Source: an uncultured Massilia sp.
GTDB lineage: Bacteria; Pseudomonadota; Gammaproteobacteria; Burkholderiales; Burkholderiaceae
Direction of reading: 5' to 3'
NCBI GenBank assembly: GCA_946886065.1
Contig: CAMPHU010000018.1
Span: 1 to 36,975 of the forward strand
DNA: 36,975 nt
Below, in pieces: positions 1 through 7,715 of this stretch. Numbering within the stretch: the stretch's first letter is position 1; each line of letters opens with the position of its first letter. A program made the translations under genes and the position numbers. Under the pieces are notes generated by a model. The model did not search any database and was not told the origin of the DNA. It saw only the letters and a list, made by a program, of their open reading frames with translations.

Positions 1-1935
1 GCGCCGGCTTTCAAGCCGCTCGCCCTGGCCTGCGCTTTGTCCCTGTCCGTCCTCGCCGCCCAGGCGCTCGCCCAGGACGCCGTTCCCGCCGTGGTCGTCA
101 CCGGCGCCCGCTTCCCGGTCGACACCAGCCTGGCCCCGATCGGCGCCACCGTCATCACCGCGGAGGAGATCCGCCGCGCCGGCGCCAACGACGTCAACGA
201 AGCGATCCGCAAGGTCGGCGGCGTGTTCGGCCGCCAGAGCCTGGACGCCTCGCCCGACTTCGCGCTCGACCTGCGCGGCTTCGGCGCCAACAGCGCCCAG
301 AACCTGGTGGTGATGGTCGACGGCGTGCGCCTCAACGAGAACGAGCTGGCCAACACCGTGCTGTCCAGCATCCCGGTCGACACCGTGGAGCGCATCGAGA
401 TCACCCGCGGCGGCAGCAGCGTGCTGTACGGCGAAGGCGCCACCGGCGGCGTCATCAACATCATCACCCGCCGCGCCGGCCAGGGCGGCACGCGCGGCTC
501 GGTGTTCGCCGAAGCGGGCCGCTTTGGCCACCGCGACCTGCGCGCCTCGCTCAGCCATGGCGCCGGTCCGTGGTCCTTCAACGCGGCCATCGCCGACCGC
601 GGCAGCGACGGCTACCGCGACAACAGCGATTTCGACCAGACCACGGCCAGCGCCGGGGTGCAGTACGCCTGGGGTCCGGGCGGCCGCGCCGGGCTGCGCA
701 TCGAGAGCGCGCGTTCCGATTCGCGTTTCCCGGGCTCGCTCGGGGAAGAGGCCTACCTGGCCAATCCGCGCCAGAGCCTGACCCCCGACGACTTCGGCAG
801 CATGGACACGGACCGCATCACCGCGTACGCCGAGCAGCGCGTCGGCGCCTTCGACCTGGCGGCCGAACTGTCGCACCGCAAGCGCGAGCTGGAGGCCGCC
901 TATTTCTACGAGGGCGGCTCGTTCCGCGCGGCCTACGACAGCGAGCAGACCCAGTTCTCGCCGCGCCTGCGCCACAACGCCGTGTTCGGCCAGCAGCGTA
1001 ACGAGCTGGTGGCGGGCATCGACCTGGTGCGCTGGAAGCGCGAGGTCAACTTCGGGTTCGCGCCGGACCACGCACGCCAGGATGCCGAAGCGATCTACCT
1101 GCGCGACGAGCTGCGCTGGAACGCGCCGCACAAGGCCCGCCTGGCCGCCGGCGTCCGCCACGAGCGGTTCGAGAAGGACGACCTGCACGGCCCCCTGGCC
1201 GACCGCCGCGTGCAGTCGCTGAATGCGTGGTCGCTGGAAGGCAGCATCGACGTGCTGCCGCAGGTGAGCCTGTTCGCCAAGGCCGGCCGCAGCTACCGTA
1301 TGCCGAACGCCGACGAGAACACCATGCGCTCCAGCGTCGGCATGCTGGAAGCGCAGACCTCGCGCGACCTGGAGCTGGGCGTGACCGCGGGCGGCGTGGA
1401 GCGCCAGGTGACGGCGCGCCTGTTCCGCCACCGCCTGCGCAACGAGATCTTCTACGATCCGACCATCGGCTGGGGCGCCAACACCAACCTCGATCCGACC
1501 CGCCGCCAGGGCCTGGAAGTGGAAGGGCAGGCGGCCCTGGGCGCGGCATGGCGCCTCACCGGCAAGTGGCAGCGCGTGGACGCCGAATTCACCGATGGCC
1601 CCAACGCCGGGCGCGACATGGTGCTGGTGCCGAAGAACGTGGTGACCGCGCGCCTGGCCTGGGTGCCGGGCACGGGCCACAGCGCCGACATCGGCGTCCA
1701 GTGGGTCGACAGCCAGCGCTACGGCAGCGACTTCACCAACGGCTGCGGCGCGCGCATTCCGTCCTACACGACGGTGGACGCCCGCTACGCGCGCCGCATG
1801 GGCGCCTGGGAAGCGGCGGTCAGCGGCCTGAACCTGTTCGACCGCGACTACTACAGCAACGCCTTCGGCTGCCGCTCTGGCATCTATCCGAGCGACGGCC
1901 GCCAGCTGAAGCTGTCGCTGCGCTACGAGTTCTGA
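1..1935 (+). CDS. TonB-dependent outer membrane receptor, BtuB-like (5' partial)
   Basis: Outer membrane beta-barrel that takes up a large substrate, probably cobalamin, using TonB energy. The frame is open from base 1 and already encodes part of a signal peptide (ALACALSLSVLAAQALAQ), so the true start lies just left of the window. The mature protein starts with a TonB-box-like VVVTGARF, followed by a plug domain (VITAEEI, DLRGFGANSAQNLVVMVDGVRL, RIEITRGGSSVLYGEGATGG split across its typical blocks, INIITRR). The barrel ends in the aromatic C-terminal residue F (LSLRYEF) needed for outer membrane assembly. Two bases separate it from a BtuF-like binding protein, which points to vitamin B12 rather than a siderophore. 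The substrate is inferred from this neighbour; the receptor fold itself is clear. Confidence 0.9.
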   Translation, partial: APAFKPLALACALSLSVLAAQALAQDAVPAVVVTGARFPVDTSLAPIGATVITAEEIRRAGANDVNEAIRKVGGVFGRQSLDASPDFALDLRGFGANSAQNLVVMVDGVRLNENELANTVLSSIPVDTVERIEITRGGSSVLYGEGATGGVINIITRRAGQGGTRGSVFAEAGRFGHRDLRASLSHGAGPWSFNAAIADRGSDGYRDNSDFDQTTASAGVQYAWGPGGRAGLRIESARSDSRFPGSLGEEAYLANPRQSLTPDDFGSMDTDRITAYAEQRVGAFDLAAELSHRKRELEAAYFYEGGSFRAAYDSEQTQFSPRLRHNAVFGQQRNELVAGIDLVRWKREVNFGFAPDHARQDAEAIYLRDELRWNAPHKARLAAGVRHERFEKDDLHGPLADRRVQSLNAWSLEGSIDVLPQVSLFAKAGRSYRMPNADENTMRSSVGMLEAQTSRDLELGVTAGGVERQVTARLFRHRLRNEIFYDPTIGWGANTNLDPTRRQGLEVEGQAALGAAWRLTGKWQRVDAEFTDGPNAGRDMVLVPKNVVTARLAWVPGTGHSADIGVQWVDSQRYGSDFTNGCGARIPSYTTVDARYARRMGAWEAAVSGLNLFDRDYYSNAFGCRSGIYPSDGRQLKLSLRYEF

Positions 1936-1937
1936 GC

Positions 1938-2813
1938 ATGAAGGCCCGCCTCCTGCCGCTGCTGGCCCTGGCCTTCGGCGGCGCCCATGCCGCTACCGTG
2001 ACCGTGGTCGACGACGCCGGCCGCAAGCTCGTGCTCGAGCGCCCGGCCCAGCGCGTGATCTCGATGGCGCCCCACGTCACCGAGCTGCTGTTCGCGGCCG
2101 GGGGCGGCGGCAAGGTGGTGGGCGCGATGAACTACAGCGACTATCCGCAAGCCGCGCGCAGCTTGCCGCTCATCGGCAGCAACAGCCAGATCGACATGGA
2201 GCGGGTGCTGGCGCTCAAGCCCGACCTGCTGGTGGTCTGGCACAGCGGGAACACCGCGCGCCAGATCGCCCAGCTCGAGAGCCTGGGCGTGCCCATCTTC
2301 CACAGCGAACCGAAGCGCCTGGAGCAGGTGGCGAGCAGCATCGAGCGCCTGGGCACGCTGCTGGGCACCGAAGCGGCGGCGCAGGCGGCGGCGGGCGACT
2401 ACCGCGCGCGCATCGGCGCGCTGGGCGAGCGCTACGGCAAGCGCGCGCCGGTGACCGTGTTCTACCAGGTCTGGGACCGGCCGCTCTACACCCTCAACGA
2501 CGAGCAGATCGCGAGCGACATCATCCGCCTGTGCGGCGGCCGCAACATCTTCGGCGCGCTCAAGGTGGTGGCGCCCCAGGTCGGCGTGGAAGCGGTGGTC
2601 GAGCGCGATCCGGAAGCCATCCTGGCCGGCAAGCGCTACGACCCGGCCAATCCCGGCCTGGCGCTGTGGAAGCCCTACCAGGGGATGACGGCGGTGAAGC
2701 GGGGCAACCTGTTCACCGTCGACGGCGACCTGCTCAGCCGCCCGGGACCGCGCACCGCGCTGGGCGCCGCCCGGCTGTGCGAGCAACTCGACAGCGCGCG
2801 CCGGCGCCGCTGA
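1938..2813 (+). CDS. btuF: Periplasmic cobalamin-binding protein, BtuF-like
   Basis: Substrate-binding protein (291 aa) of an ABC importer, class III periplasmic binding fold. An N-terminal signal peptide (MKARLLPLLALAFGGAHA) is followed by RVISMAPHVTELLFAAGGG, NYSDYP and MERVLALKPDLLVVW, blocks that align well by eye with E. coli BtuF (SYSDYP, LERIVALKPDLVIAW). The later NIFGALKVVAPQVGVEAV segment corresponds to the BtuF NIFxxxxxxxPQVSxE region. The ATG lies two bases after the receptor stop, so the two genes are co-transcribed and probably hand the same ligand from outer membrane to periplasm. The BtuCD permease/ATPase genes are not in the window; they may lie upstream. No riboswitch is visible here because the operon start is outside the window. 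Confidence 0.87.
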   Translation: MKARLLPLLALAFGGAHAATVTVVDDAGRKLVLERPAQRVISMAPHVTELLFAAGGGGKVVGAMNYSDYPQAARSLPLIGSNSQIDMERVLALKPDLLVVWHSGNTARQIAQLESLGVPIFHSEPKRLEQVASSIERLGTLLGTEAAAQAAAGDYRARIGALGERYGKRAPVTVFYQVWDRPLYTLNDEQIASDIIRLCGGRNIFGALKVVAPQVGVEAVVERDPEAILAGKRYDPANPGLALWKPYQGMTAVKRGNLFTVDGDLLSRPGPRTALGAARLCEQLDSARRRR

Positions 2814-2950
2814 CGTTTCACTGAGACTCCTTAAGGAAGCGTTAAAGAGGTAAGCAATTGCAAAAAGATGGGCTCCATCCTCCTTGGGTGAGCCAAAAAA
2901 GTGGTAATCTCGCGGTCGTTCGCTCAATCACTTTTAGTGGAAGGATAGTT

Positions 2951-3613
2951 ATGCGCTCTCTGCGTTTTGCCCTCGTTGCCGCCAGCCTGATCGCCGGGTT
3001 CGCCAACGCTTCGCCGACCGACCCGAAAAACGGCGCCGAATACACCACGCTGTCGGTGCCGCAACCGGTCCAGGCCACGGGCAAGAAAGTCGAAGTGATC
3101 GAGTTCTTCGCTTATCACTGCCCGGCATGCAACGCCTTCGAACCGACCCTGAACCAGTGGATCAAGAAGCAGGGCGACAACGTCGTCGTGCGCCGCGTCC
3201 ACCTGCCGTTCCAGGGGCCGTCCGATCCGGAAGCGCACCTGTTCCTGACCCTGGAAGCCATGGGCAAGCTGGAGGAGTATCATCACAAGGTGTTCCAGGC
3301 AGTGCACGTGCAGCGCCAGCGCCTGATGAAGGACGACGACATCATCGCCTGGGCCGCCAAGAACGGCCTGGACAAGGCAAAGTTCATGGAAGCATGGAAT
3401 TCGTTCGGCGTGCAAACCAAGCTGCGCCGCCTGCCGCAAGTGGCGCAAGGCTACAAGGTCAGCAGCACCCCGACGATCGTGATCGATGGTAAATACGTGC
3501 TGTCCCCGGCCACCGTGGGCGAGGCCAACAAGCTCCAGAGCATGAACCAGGCCCTGGCCGCCACGGAGCAGGTCATGGACGCACTCGTTGCAAAGGCAGC
3601 CAAGACGAAATGA
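2951..3613 (+). CDS. dsbA: Periplasmic thiol:disulfide interchange protein DsbA
   Basis: Oxidises cysteine pairs in exported proteins; a periplasmic thioredoxin-fold enzyme of 220 aa, close to the usual DsbA length. Signal peptide MRSLRFALVAASLIAGFANA, then the active site FFAYHCPACN with Cys57 and Cys60, a helical insertion, and the cis-proline loop (SSTPTIVIDGKY). CPAC replaces the E. coli CPHC dipeptide, which would be expected to shift redox potential. ATG 2951 was chosen because it begins the signal peptide and follows GGAAGGA with suitable spacing. The 137 bp upstream contains an imperfect hairpin (GGCTC...GAGCC near 2873-2894) flanked by A-runs, and a weak -10 (TAATCT at 2905). It overlaps the next gene by 4 bp (ATGA). 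Confidence 0.93.
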   Translation: MRSLRFALVAASLIAGFANASPTDPKNGAEYTTLSVPQPVQATGKKVEVIEFFAYHCPACNAFEPTLNQWIKKQGDNVVVRRVHLPFQGPSDPEAHLFLTLEAMGKLEEYHHKVFQAVHVQRQRLMKDDDIIAWAAKNGLDKAKFMEAWNSFGVQTKLRRLPQVAQGYKVSSTPTIVIDGKYVLSPATVGEANKLQSMNQALAATEQVMDALVAKAAKTK

Positions 3614-3942
3614 GCAGTGATGATGTCGAACGCGAAGTCCTGAAGATGTACGAGGGCTCACGCCCTCGTGAGGAAGAGCTGTTCGAGACCAGCAGCTTCA
3701 ACCACCTGGCGTGGTCGCTGGCGGCGTTCTTCGCGTTCGCCGCCATCTGGCTCGCCATTGCCCTCATCAATGCCGAGAATCAGCGTTACGCGCTGATGAC
3801 CAACAAGTGCCCCGATCCGCTCTTCAAGGGCGGCATCGACAAGGCCTGCCTCGTTACCGTGCACTCGCGCGAGCACTGGTGGGAACACCTGTGGTACGGC
3901 GTGACGCACGTGCGCGCGCGGCCAGACGAACCCGGCAAATAA
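3610..3942 (+). CDS. Small single-pass membrane protein of unknown function
   Basis: Protein of 110 aa not recognised as a named family. It has an acidic, charged N-terminus (SSDDVEREVLKMYEGSRPREEELFE), one clear transmembrane helix at about residues 32-52 (LAWSLAAFFAFAAIWLAIAL), and a C-terminal part with two cysteines (KCPDP, KACLV) and several Trp/His residues (EHWWEHLWYGVTH). The ATG overlaps the dsbA stop in an ATGA junction, so translation is probably coupled. If the C-terminal part faces the periplasm, its two cysteines could be a substrate or partner of DsbA; that is inference from context only. A strong hairpin follows the stop. Confidence 0.72.
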   Translation: MSSDDVEREVLKMYEGSRPREEELFETSSFNHLAWSLAAFFAFAAIWLAIALINAENQRYALMTNKCPDPLFKGGIDKACLVTVHSREHWWEHLWYGVTHVRARPDEPGK

Positions 3943-3954
3943 GCCGGCAAATGC

Positions 3955-3996
3955 GCAGCGCAGGAGGGCGGAGACACCGCCGCCCTCCTGCGCTGC
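3955..3996. terminator. Perfect 17-bp hairpin between convergent genes
   Basis: GCAGCGCAGGAGGGCGG (3955-3971) pairs perfectly with its reverse complement at 3980-3996 around an 8-nt loop. It sits between the stops of the plus-strand membrane protein (3942) and the minus-strand kinase (4025), so it can end transcription from both sides. There is no clear T-tract on either side, so it may act with Rho or as an mRNA 3'-end stabiliser. Confidence 0.65.
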
Positions 3997-4024
3997 CATT
4001 CCCCGCCCGTTTCCTTCCGTCGTA

Positions 4025-5341
4025 CTAAGCCGAAGCCCCGCCGCCAGGCAGGGCAATGACGAAGCGCGCCCCGCCCAGCGCCGAGCTTTCCACGCGCAAG
4101 GTCCCGCCGTGCAGGGCCACCGCCTTTTGCGCGATCGACAGTCCCAGCCCGAAGCCGCCGGTGGCGCGGTCGCGGCTGCGGTCGAGCCGGTAGAACGGGT
4201 CGAAGATCTTGTCGCGCTCCTCCTCGGGAATGCCGGGGCCGTCGTCGTCGATGGCGATCTCGACGCCGTCCGCCCGCTTGCGCGCCGAGAGCAGGATGCG
4301 CCCGGCCGCGTACTTCTGGGCGTTGCGCAGCAGGTTGCCGATCGCCCGTCCCAGCAGGCGGCCGTCCGCCTCGATCATGCCGAGCCCGGCCTCGAATTCG
4401 CAGTCGAGCCTGGCGGCGGCATGGGGCAGGGCGCCGCAGCATTCCTGCAACAGCTCGTCCAGCGACAGGGTGGCGGTCTGCAAGGTGCGTGCGCTGTCGA
4501 GCTTGTTCATGTCGAGCAGTTCGCCGACCAGGTTGTTGAGCTCCGCCAGGTCGCCTTCCATGGCCGCGATGCGCTTGCTCAGGTCCGGGTCCTTGGCGCG
4601 GGCATCCAGCAGTTCCAGCGCGAATTCCAGGCGCGCGATGGGGGTGCGCAGCTCGTGCGACACCGAATTCAGCAGGCTGCGCTGGGCTTCCAGCAGGTGT
4701 TCGATGCGGCCCGCCATGTGGTTGATGCGCTCGGCCAGCGGATAGATGGTGGCCGAGGATTTCATGTGGGCGCGCGCCGTCAGCTTGCCGCTGCCGAACT
4801 CGTCGGCCATGCTGGACAGCGCCTGCAAGCCCTGCCAGTGGGAGCGCGACCACAGGGCGATCGGCACCAGCAGGGCGATGGCCACGATGACGTAGCGCAG
4901 GGCTTCCATCTTGAGGGCCTGGCCGATGTCGATCGGCAGGTTCCGGGCTTGCAGCACTTCCTCGTGGCTGCCGATGTAGCGCTCGCCCTCCAGGTCGACG
5001 CGCCTTAGGAAAGCCTTGCGGGCCGGGTCGAGCACGATCTCGCCGCGGTCCAGGGCGGCCCGGCGGCTGGCGCCCAGCTGCGCGCGCGCCTGGTCCAGGG
5101 GGATCAGGTCGTAGCGCACGGTCGACACTTCGCGCACCTTGTTCAGGCGCGCCAGCCACTCGTCGGCCGGCGCCTGGTCCACGTATTGCTCCAGCAGGAA
5201 GATCTGGGCGGCGGCCTGGCGCCGCGCGATGTCGTCCAGCGGGTCGCCGAACAGGCGGCTGAAGGCGAAATAAATGACGAAGGTGGCAGCCGTGATCGAC
5301 AGCATGACCAGCACGAAGAAGCGGAAAAAGATCCGGTTCAC
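4025..5341 (-). CDS. Sensor histidine kinase, RstB-like
   Basis: Membrane sensor kinase of a two-component system, 438 aa. Two transmembrane helices (about residues 8-28 and 148-166) flank a periplasmic domain of about 120 aa. Then come a HAMP linker, the dimerisation/phosphoacceptor box NSVSHELRTPIARLE with His229, the N-box (GRAIGNLLRNAQKYA), G1 box DDDGPGIP, and the G2 segment GGFGLGLSIAQK. Layout and phrases such as LVPIALWSRSHWQ and FYRLDRSRDRATGGFGLGL resemble E. coli RstB. The start is GTG (5339-5341), overlapping the stop of a 16-codon upstream ORF. No response regulator gene is adjacent; the likely partner is the RstA-like regulator at 11929-12615 (see findings). A -10-like TACAAT on the minus strand (5412-5407) suggests its own promoter. 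Confidence 0.92.
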   Translation of the reverse strand: MNRIFFRFFVLVMLSITAATFVIYFAFSRLFGDPLDDIARRQAAAQIFLLEQYVDQAPADEWLARLNKVREVSTVRYDLIPLDQARAQLGASRRAALDRGEIVLDPARKAFLRRVDLEGERYIGSHEEVLQARNLPIDIGQALKMEALRYVIVAIALLVPIALWSRSHWQGLQALSSMADEFGSGKLTARAHMKSSATIYPLAERINHMAGRIEHLLEAQRSLLNSVSHELRTPIARLEFALELLDARAKDPDLSKRIAAMEGDLAELNNLVGELLDMNKLDSARTLQTATLSLDELLQECCGALPHAAARLDCEFEAGLGMIEADGRLLGRAIGNLLRNAQKYAAGRILLSARKRADGVEIAIDDDGPGIPEEERDKIFDPFYRLDRSRDRATGGFGLGLSIAQKAVALHGGTLRVESSALGGARFVIALPGGGASA

Positions 5342-5388
5342 GGTGCCGTCCTGTGTGATTGTCGGTAACGGGATGCTGCCAAACTCAT
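5338..5388 (-). CDS. Possible 16-residue leader peptide coupled to the kinase gene
   Basis: On the minus strand GAGGAGAGCTTATG gives a good ribosome binding site and ATG at 5388. It starts a 16-codon ORF (MSLAASRYRQSHRTAP) whose TGA (5340-5338) overlaps the kinase GTG start as GTGA. The kinase's own binding site (AGGA) is weaker. A -10-like TACAAT at 5412-5407 would place the transcript start about 12 nt before this ATG. It could couple or limit kinase translation, or be chance. No codon statistics can be judged at this length. Confidence 0.33.
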   Translation of the reverse strand: MSLAASRYRQSHRTAP

Positions 5389-5406
5389 AAGCTCTCCTCA
5401 GCCGGC

Positions 5407-5412
5407 ATTGTA
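5407..5412 (-). promoter_or_regulatory. -10-like element for the kinase transcript
   Basis: Minus-strand TACAAT, one base off the sigma70 -10 consensus, 19 bp before the leader ATG. The -35 region (around TCCATT with a 16-bp spacer) is poor, which would fit an activated promoter. Weak evidence on its own. Confidence 0.3.
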
Positions 5413-5499
5413 CAGGGGCAAGGCAGCCAATGGACCGGGAATTGATGGCAGGAAGGTAACGAAATGTGCAGCGATCCTGCGGTCCGGTGTTTCCGGCTC

Positions 5500-5516
5500 T
5501 TACAAATTGATGACAA
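5500..5516 (+). promoter_or_regulatory. Candidate response-regulator box (direct repeat TTACA-N6-TGACA)
   Basis: TTACAAATTGATGACAA contains two half-sites 11 bp apart, the geometry used by OmpR-family regulators. It matches the box in front of the RstA-like gene (12691-12707) at 16 of 17 positions. It lies between the kinase (minus) and the MipA/OmpV gene (plus), so it could control either, or the short transcript ending at 5630. The match was seen directly; the function is inferred. Confidence 0.6.
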
Positions 5517-5524
5517 TTACTCTA

Positions 5525-5630
5525 CATCTGAAGGGGGAATAAAAACGGACGGGCGTCTACCATCATGCTTCATCAGGGATACCAGTTTTCCGTTTGCCCA
5601 CCTGGTGCGCGAGTGTCGGTGGGTTTTTTT
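5525..5630 (+). ncRNA. Possible small RNA or attenuated leader upstream of mipA
   Basis: A short segment with no convincing ORF lies between the regulator box (5500-5516) and an intrinsic terminator (5597-5630). That is the layout of a regulated small RNA, or of an attenuated leader for the outer membrane protein gene at 5815. Transcript start is unknown; TACATC at 5524 or AATAAA near 5539 could serve as -10. I recognise no known RNA family in it. Confidence 0.27.
5597..5630 (+). terminator. Intrinsic terminator inside the kinase-mipA intergenic region
   Basis: CCCACC (5597-5602) pairs with GGTGGG (5618-5623), followed immediately by seven T residues (5624-5630). It faces plus-strand transcription and sits 185 bp before mipA, with no gene in front of it to end. 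A second, GC-rich hairpin follows at 5641-5664 (GGCCGGGCGG / CCGCCCGGCC, loop CAGC). Confidence 0.6.
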
Positions 5631-5814
5631 ATTCAGGAGCGGCCGGGCGGCAGCCCGCCCGGCCCTCGTTATATTGGGCACATCGGCGGCGGACGGCCGC
5701 CGATGCGCCGATGCAGCGACAAGCGACGAATCGGTACTTTGAAGTAACAATATGGGAGAGTTCGGCTTGCTCGACGTAAAATACGCGGTTACCGAACTTT
5801 TCGACGAAGTGAAC

Positions 5815-6666
5815 ATGAAAAAGCTATTCGCCCTGGTCCTGGCCGTCTCGGGCAGCGCAGCAAGCGCGCAGACGCCGACCACCAACCCGATGCCCGACGG
5901 CAGCCGCGACATGTATGTCGGGCTGGGCGCGCTCTCGGCGCCGCGGTATGAAGGGGCGGACAACAGGAAGGTATCAGCCTTGCCGCTGCTCCAGGTTCAA
6001 TGGAGCCACGGCCTTTTCATTTCGGGCATGAGCGCCGGCATGCACCTGTCGGAACGCCCGACAGTCGAGTACGGCCCCTTGCTGAGCGTGCATGCCAGCC
6101 GCGACGAGTCCGGCAGCGGCGGCGAGGTGGGCAGTTTCGAGGGCTCGGCCCTGCTGCCGACCGTGGGGGCCGAGCCGTTCTCGCGCCGCAGCGGCAACCC
6201 GCTGGCGGGCATGGACGAGATCGGCCCCCGCCTGCAGGTAGGCGGCTTCTTCAATGTCTACCTGGCGCCGCAGTGGCGCCTCACCAGCAGCCTGGTCTAC
6301 GGCGCCGGCGTCGAGCGCGACGGCGTGCAGATGCAGCTGGGCGCCCAGCGCCTGGCCGCGCGCATCGCGCCGCACCACACGCTGTCCTTCAATGCTGGCG
6401 CCACGGTCGTGAACCGCGCCTACAACCAATCCTATTTCGGCGTCAGCCCGGCCCAGGCGCGCAGCAGCGGCAATGCCGTCCATGCCCCGGACAGCGGCCT
6501 GAAGGACCTGCGCATCGGCGTGCGCTGGAACTGGGAACTCACGCCGTCCTGGATGCTGACCAGCAATGTCCAGGCCCTGCGCCTGATGGGCGATGCCCGC
6601 CGCAGCCCGCTCGTCGAGCGGCCCAACCACCTGACGGTTTCGACCGCGCTTGCCTACCGGTTCTGA
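5815..6666 (+). CDS. MipA/OmpV family outer membrane protein
   Basis: Predicted outer membrane beta-barrel of 283 aa. Signal peptide MKKLFALVLAVSGSAASAQ, then the family's opening pattern (YVGLGALSAPRYEGADNRKVSALPLLQVQW), alternating amphipathic strands, and the C-terminal aromatic motif LAYRF. E. coli MipA scaffolds murein enzymes; OmpV-type proteins elsewhere are porin- or adhesin-like, so the exact role is open. ATG 5815 is preferred over an in-frame ATG at 5752 because it begins the signal peptide. The upstream regulator box and the neighbouring RstB-like kinase suggest two-component control, a common arrangement for this family. The next gene starts two bases after the stop. Confidence 0.85.
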   Translation: MKKLFALVLAVSGSAASAQTPTTNPMPDGSRDMYVGLGALSAPRYEGADNRKVSALPLLQVQWSHGLFISGMSAGMHLSERPTVEYGPLLSVHASRDESGSGGEVGSFEGSALLPTVGAEPFSRRSGNPLAGMDEIGPRLQVGGFFNVYLAPQWRLTSSLVYGAGVERDGVQMQLGAQRLAARIAPHHTLSFNAGATVVNRAYNQSYFGVSPAQARSSGNAVHAPDSGLKDLRIGVRWNWELTPSWMLTSNVQALRLMGDARRSPLVERPNHLTVSTALAYRF

Positions 6667-6668
6667 AC

Positions 6669-7367
6669 ATGCGCTCCGCTCCCATCACCGCATGCACCTG
6701 CCTGCTCCTGACGGCCCTCCCGGCCGCGGCGCAGTCGCAGCCGCTCGCCGGTGAGTGGGTGAGCTACCGCGACGCCTACCGGGCGATGGTGTTGTTCGAT
6801 AAATATGGTGGCGCCAAGAACCTGCTGCAGAACCACCTGCAGGTGGTGCCGCGGGAAAAAGGCGTGCTGGGCGAGGGCCTGCAGCTGGTCCTGAACGGCA
6901 AGACGGTGCAAACCAGCCTGCCGCTCGATGCGAGTGGACGCGGCACCTTGCCGCTGCTCAAGGCCGCCTATGACGAGAATGCCGTGCTGGCGCCGAACCG
7001 GCGCCTGGGCGGCTTCACGATCCGCCCCAGGGTGTCGCTGGCGCCGCGCGCCGACGGCGCCTACGATGTGCTTGAGCTGCGCAGCGCCTGCGAACAGGCG
7101 CTCGGCTTCGCGCGCTATGCCGACGCCACGGCGCGCGGCCGCCAGTGCGCCGGCGTGCGCCTGGTGTTCCCGAAAAAGGGCGCGGAGGCCGCGGTGCGCG
7201 TGCGCCGCCCGGACGGCGCCGAGCAGGCCCTGCCGGTCGGTCGCGGTCCCGCCTTCATGGGTGACCTCGATGACGATTTCCCGGTCGTCGTCTACCGCTT
7301 CGGCGCCGAGCGCGCCCAGCTCATCAGCTACAACGCGCCGCTGGCGATCGTGCCGCTGTTCGAATAA
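6669..7367 (+). CDS. Secreted protein of unknown function, co-transcribed with mipA
   Basis: Protein of 232 aa with a signal peptide (MRSAPITACTCLLLTALPAAAQ). The mature part starts with GEWVSYRDAYRAMVLFDKYGG and carries the phrases KNLLQNHLQVVPRE and LPLDASGRGTLPLLKAAYDENA. The middle has repeated beta-strand character, and two cysteines (SACEQ, RQCAG) may form a disulfide. I do not recognise a named domain; it may belong to a DUF of periplasmic proteins. ATG 6669 lies two bases after the mipA stop, so the two are one operon and the protein probably serves the same envelope function. Confidence 0.78.
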   Translation: MRSAPITACTCLLLTALPAAAQSQPLAGEWVSYRDAYRAMVLFDKYGGAKNLLQNHLQVVPREKGVLGEGLQLVLNGKTVQTSLPLDASGRGTLPLLKAAYDENAVLAPNRRLGGFTIRPRVSLAPRADGAYDVLELRSACEQALGFARYADATARGRQCAGVRLVFPKKGAEAAVRVRRPDGAEQALPVGRGPAFMGDLDDDFPVVVYRFGAERAQLISYNAPLAIVPLFE

Positions 7368-7397
7368 ACAAACGCTTGCTGGGATGGCGCCCGGCGC

Positions 7398-7634
7398 CTA
7401 GTGCCCGTCGTTGGCGGCGGGCGGCGGCTCGTCGCGTGCACACAGGGGCGAGGGCGGCTTGCGCAAATGACTTCGCGAGAGGATGCGCTGGATGGTGAAG
7501 TCCGGAATATTCACGTCCGCCAGATAGCGTTCCGCGTAGGCGTCGCCGAAATGCCTCTGCAAGCGGATGCCCACTTCGATAAGCGCCTGGCGGTGAAGAT
7601 CGCGCCTGCGCTCGCAGGGAGAACGCTCTGTCAT
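7398..7634 (-). CDS. Small basic protein of unknown function
   Basis: Hypothetical protein of 78 aa. ATG 7634 is preferred over in-frame ATGs at 7655 and 7640 because AAGGA stands 7 bases before it. The central part (HRQALIEVGIRLQRHFGDAYAERYLADVNIP) reads as an amphipathic helix pair, followed by a basic, proline-rich tail (RKPPSPLCARDEPPPAANDGH). No known domain recognised; possibly a small regulator. It is convergent with the 6669 gene and divergent from 7716. A TATAAT on the plus strand at 7672-7677 falls in the shared upstream region. Confidence 0.55.
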   Translation of the reverse strand: MTERSPCERRRDLHRQALIEVGIRLQRHFGDAYAERYLADVNIPDFTIQRILSRSHLRKPPSPLCARDEPPPAANDGH

Positions 7635-7715
7635 AACCATTTCCTTATGGTCCATGTTGCCCGCATTGATCTATAATTTGGAGCAGTGCGGCCAGCATAG
7701 CATTTTTGGTTGCAT

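Larger units (their letters stand above)
5342..5814. other. 473-bp intergenic region between divergent kinase and mipA genes
   Basis: Contains, from left: the leader ORF and -10 element of the kinase, the direct-repeat regulator box at 5500, an intrinsic terminator at 5597-5630, and a GC hairpin at 5641-5664. An AT-richer stretch before mipA (TAACAATATG near 5745, TAAAATAC near 5779) probably holds the mipA promoter. I see no protein-coding gene of normal size here. Confidence 0.6.

Noticed and set aside
2842..2950. Intrinsic terminator or riboswitch before dsbA
   Set aside because: The GGCTC...GAGCC hairpin is followed by A-runs, not T-runs, on the plus strand, no minus-strand gene ends there, and no known riboswitch core could be found.
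5752..5814. An N-terminal extension of the MipA/OmpV protein from ATG 5752
   Set aside because: It would put 21 residues, including charged ones, before a normal signal peptide; ATG 5815 starts that signal peptide directly.
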